NCBI GenBank assembly: GCA_023402355.1
Contig: JAEXCG010000143.1
Coordinates: 1-38,991 of the forward strand
Reading direction: 5' to 3'
DNA: 38,991 nt
Source of the DNA: Bacillota bacterium
GTDB taxonomy: Bacteria; Bacillota; Clostridia; Christensenellales; Aristaeellaceae
Part shown: piece after piece, positions 38,866 through 38,991 of the stretch
Layout of the letters: every line of letters starts with the position of its first letter
How positions within the stretch are numbered: position 1 is the first letter of the stretch
Made by a program: the position numbers and the translations under genes
Notes under the pieces: model-generated
Databases searched by the model: none
The model's input: only the letters and a program-made list of their open reading frames with translations
Told to the model about the DNA's origin: nothing

Positions 38866-38991
38866 ATGAAGCAAACACAACGAGAGCATGATACCGCAAA
38901 AGAGCGGAGAATGCAAGTGGTTATGCCGCTCAATTTGGGTCTGAAGCTGCCGGAAGATGATTCGCTGAGCCTGCTAATCGAAATCACGGAG
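38866..38991 (+). CDS. IS1182-family transposase, N-terminal fragment (partial)
   Basis: The 42 residues visible include VVMPLNLGLKLPEDDSLSLL, which matches the N-terminus of IS1182-type DDE transposases (family form: LPL.L...IPEDD.VR.L). ATG at 38866 is the first in frame; ATG 38911 is an alternative. The frame is open to the window end, so whether the gene is intact is unknown. Confidence 0.7.
   Translation, partial: MKQTQREHDTAKERRMQVVMPLNLGLKLPEDDSLSLLIEITE

Larger units (their letters stand above)
38773..38991 (+). mobile_element. Left end of an IS1182-family-like insertion sequence (cut by window end)
   Basis: Nine bases after the second guaA, base composition drops and GGGGCTGTCA begins, a sequence of the kind found at IS1182-type ends; GGGGCT and AGCCCC (38773-38793) pair. 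A terminator-like hairpin and the start of a transposase frame follow. The right end is outside the window, so the inverted repeat and any target duplication cannot be checked. Confidence 0.6.

Noticed and set aside
1..38991. tRNA, rRNA and other standard RNA genes
   Set aside because: No cloverleaf, CCA-adjacent T-loop pattern or rRNA sequence was recognised by eye on either strand; a covariance search could not be run.

Overview
The window looks like the chromosome of a high-GC, low-motility-signal member of the Bacillota, most likely Clostridia (possibly Christensenellales; that family-level guess is weak). The reasons are CUT1 sugar importers without an ATPase gene, a YesMN-type two-component system, strong AGGAGG-type ribosome sites, and housekeeping genes (mnmE, guaA, mutM, ferritin) of Clostridia-like form. 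Promoters repeatedly show an extended -10 of the form TGC-TA(T/C/A)AAT.

Layout. 1-1299: end of an NAD(P)/FAD oxidoreductase gene and an Fpg/Nei-like gene that has lost its catalytic residues, closed by a terminator. 1581-7060: carbohydrate operon 1 (solute-binding protein, two permeases, TIM-barrel sugar isomerase, Gfo/Idh/MocA dehydrogenase) with its own terminator. 7273-15006: carbohydrate operon 2 (two permeases, solute-binding protein, beta-propeller glycosidase-like protein, AraC-type response regulator, sensor kinase), again bounded by a promoter and a terminator. Together they import and process a glycan-derived sugar; no ABC ATPase is present, so one must be supplied from elsewhere.

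15091-25730: a complete type I-E CRISPR-Cas locus in the order cas3 - array 1 - cas8e - cse2 - cas7e - cas5e - cas6e - cas1 - cas2 - array 2, all on the + strand. Array 1 has 21 repeats plus a degenerate terminal one; array 2 has 14 repeats. The arrays use two repeat sub-types that differ at the 5' end and in the hairpin loop, and they share a 36-base leader block. In array 2 this block contains the stop codon of cas2, leaving only 31 bases between gene and array.

25903-29739: mnmE and an FMN-binding lipoprotein on the - strand, then a full-length guaA on the + strand. 30016-33537: a compact + strand operon of MarR regulator, two tandem nitroreductases (the first cut by an in-frame TAG at a conserved Tyr position), an SPL-like radical SAM protein and a true MutM/Fpg; it converges with and overlaps a ferritin gene. 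34255-36909: a hybrid histidine kinase (- strand) with a long, highly structured 5' leader. 37459-38763: a second GMP synthase whose glutaminase domain is shrunken and has lost its catalytic Cys and His. 38773-38991: left end of an IS1182-like insertion sequence, cut by the window edge.

The CRISPR locus itself is a known type. The less explained items are the degenerate GMP synthase, the structured kinase leader, the catalytically dead Fpg-like protein, the redox/DNA-repair operon with an amber-interrupted nitroreductase, and the leader/repeat exchange between the two CRISPR arrays.
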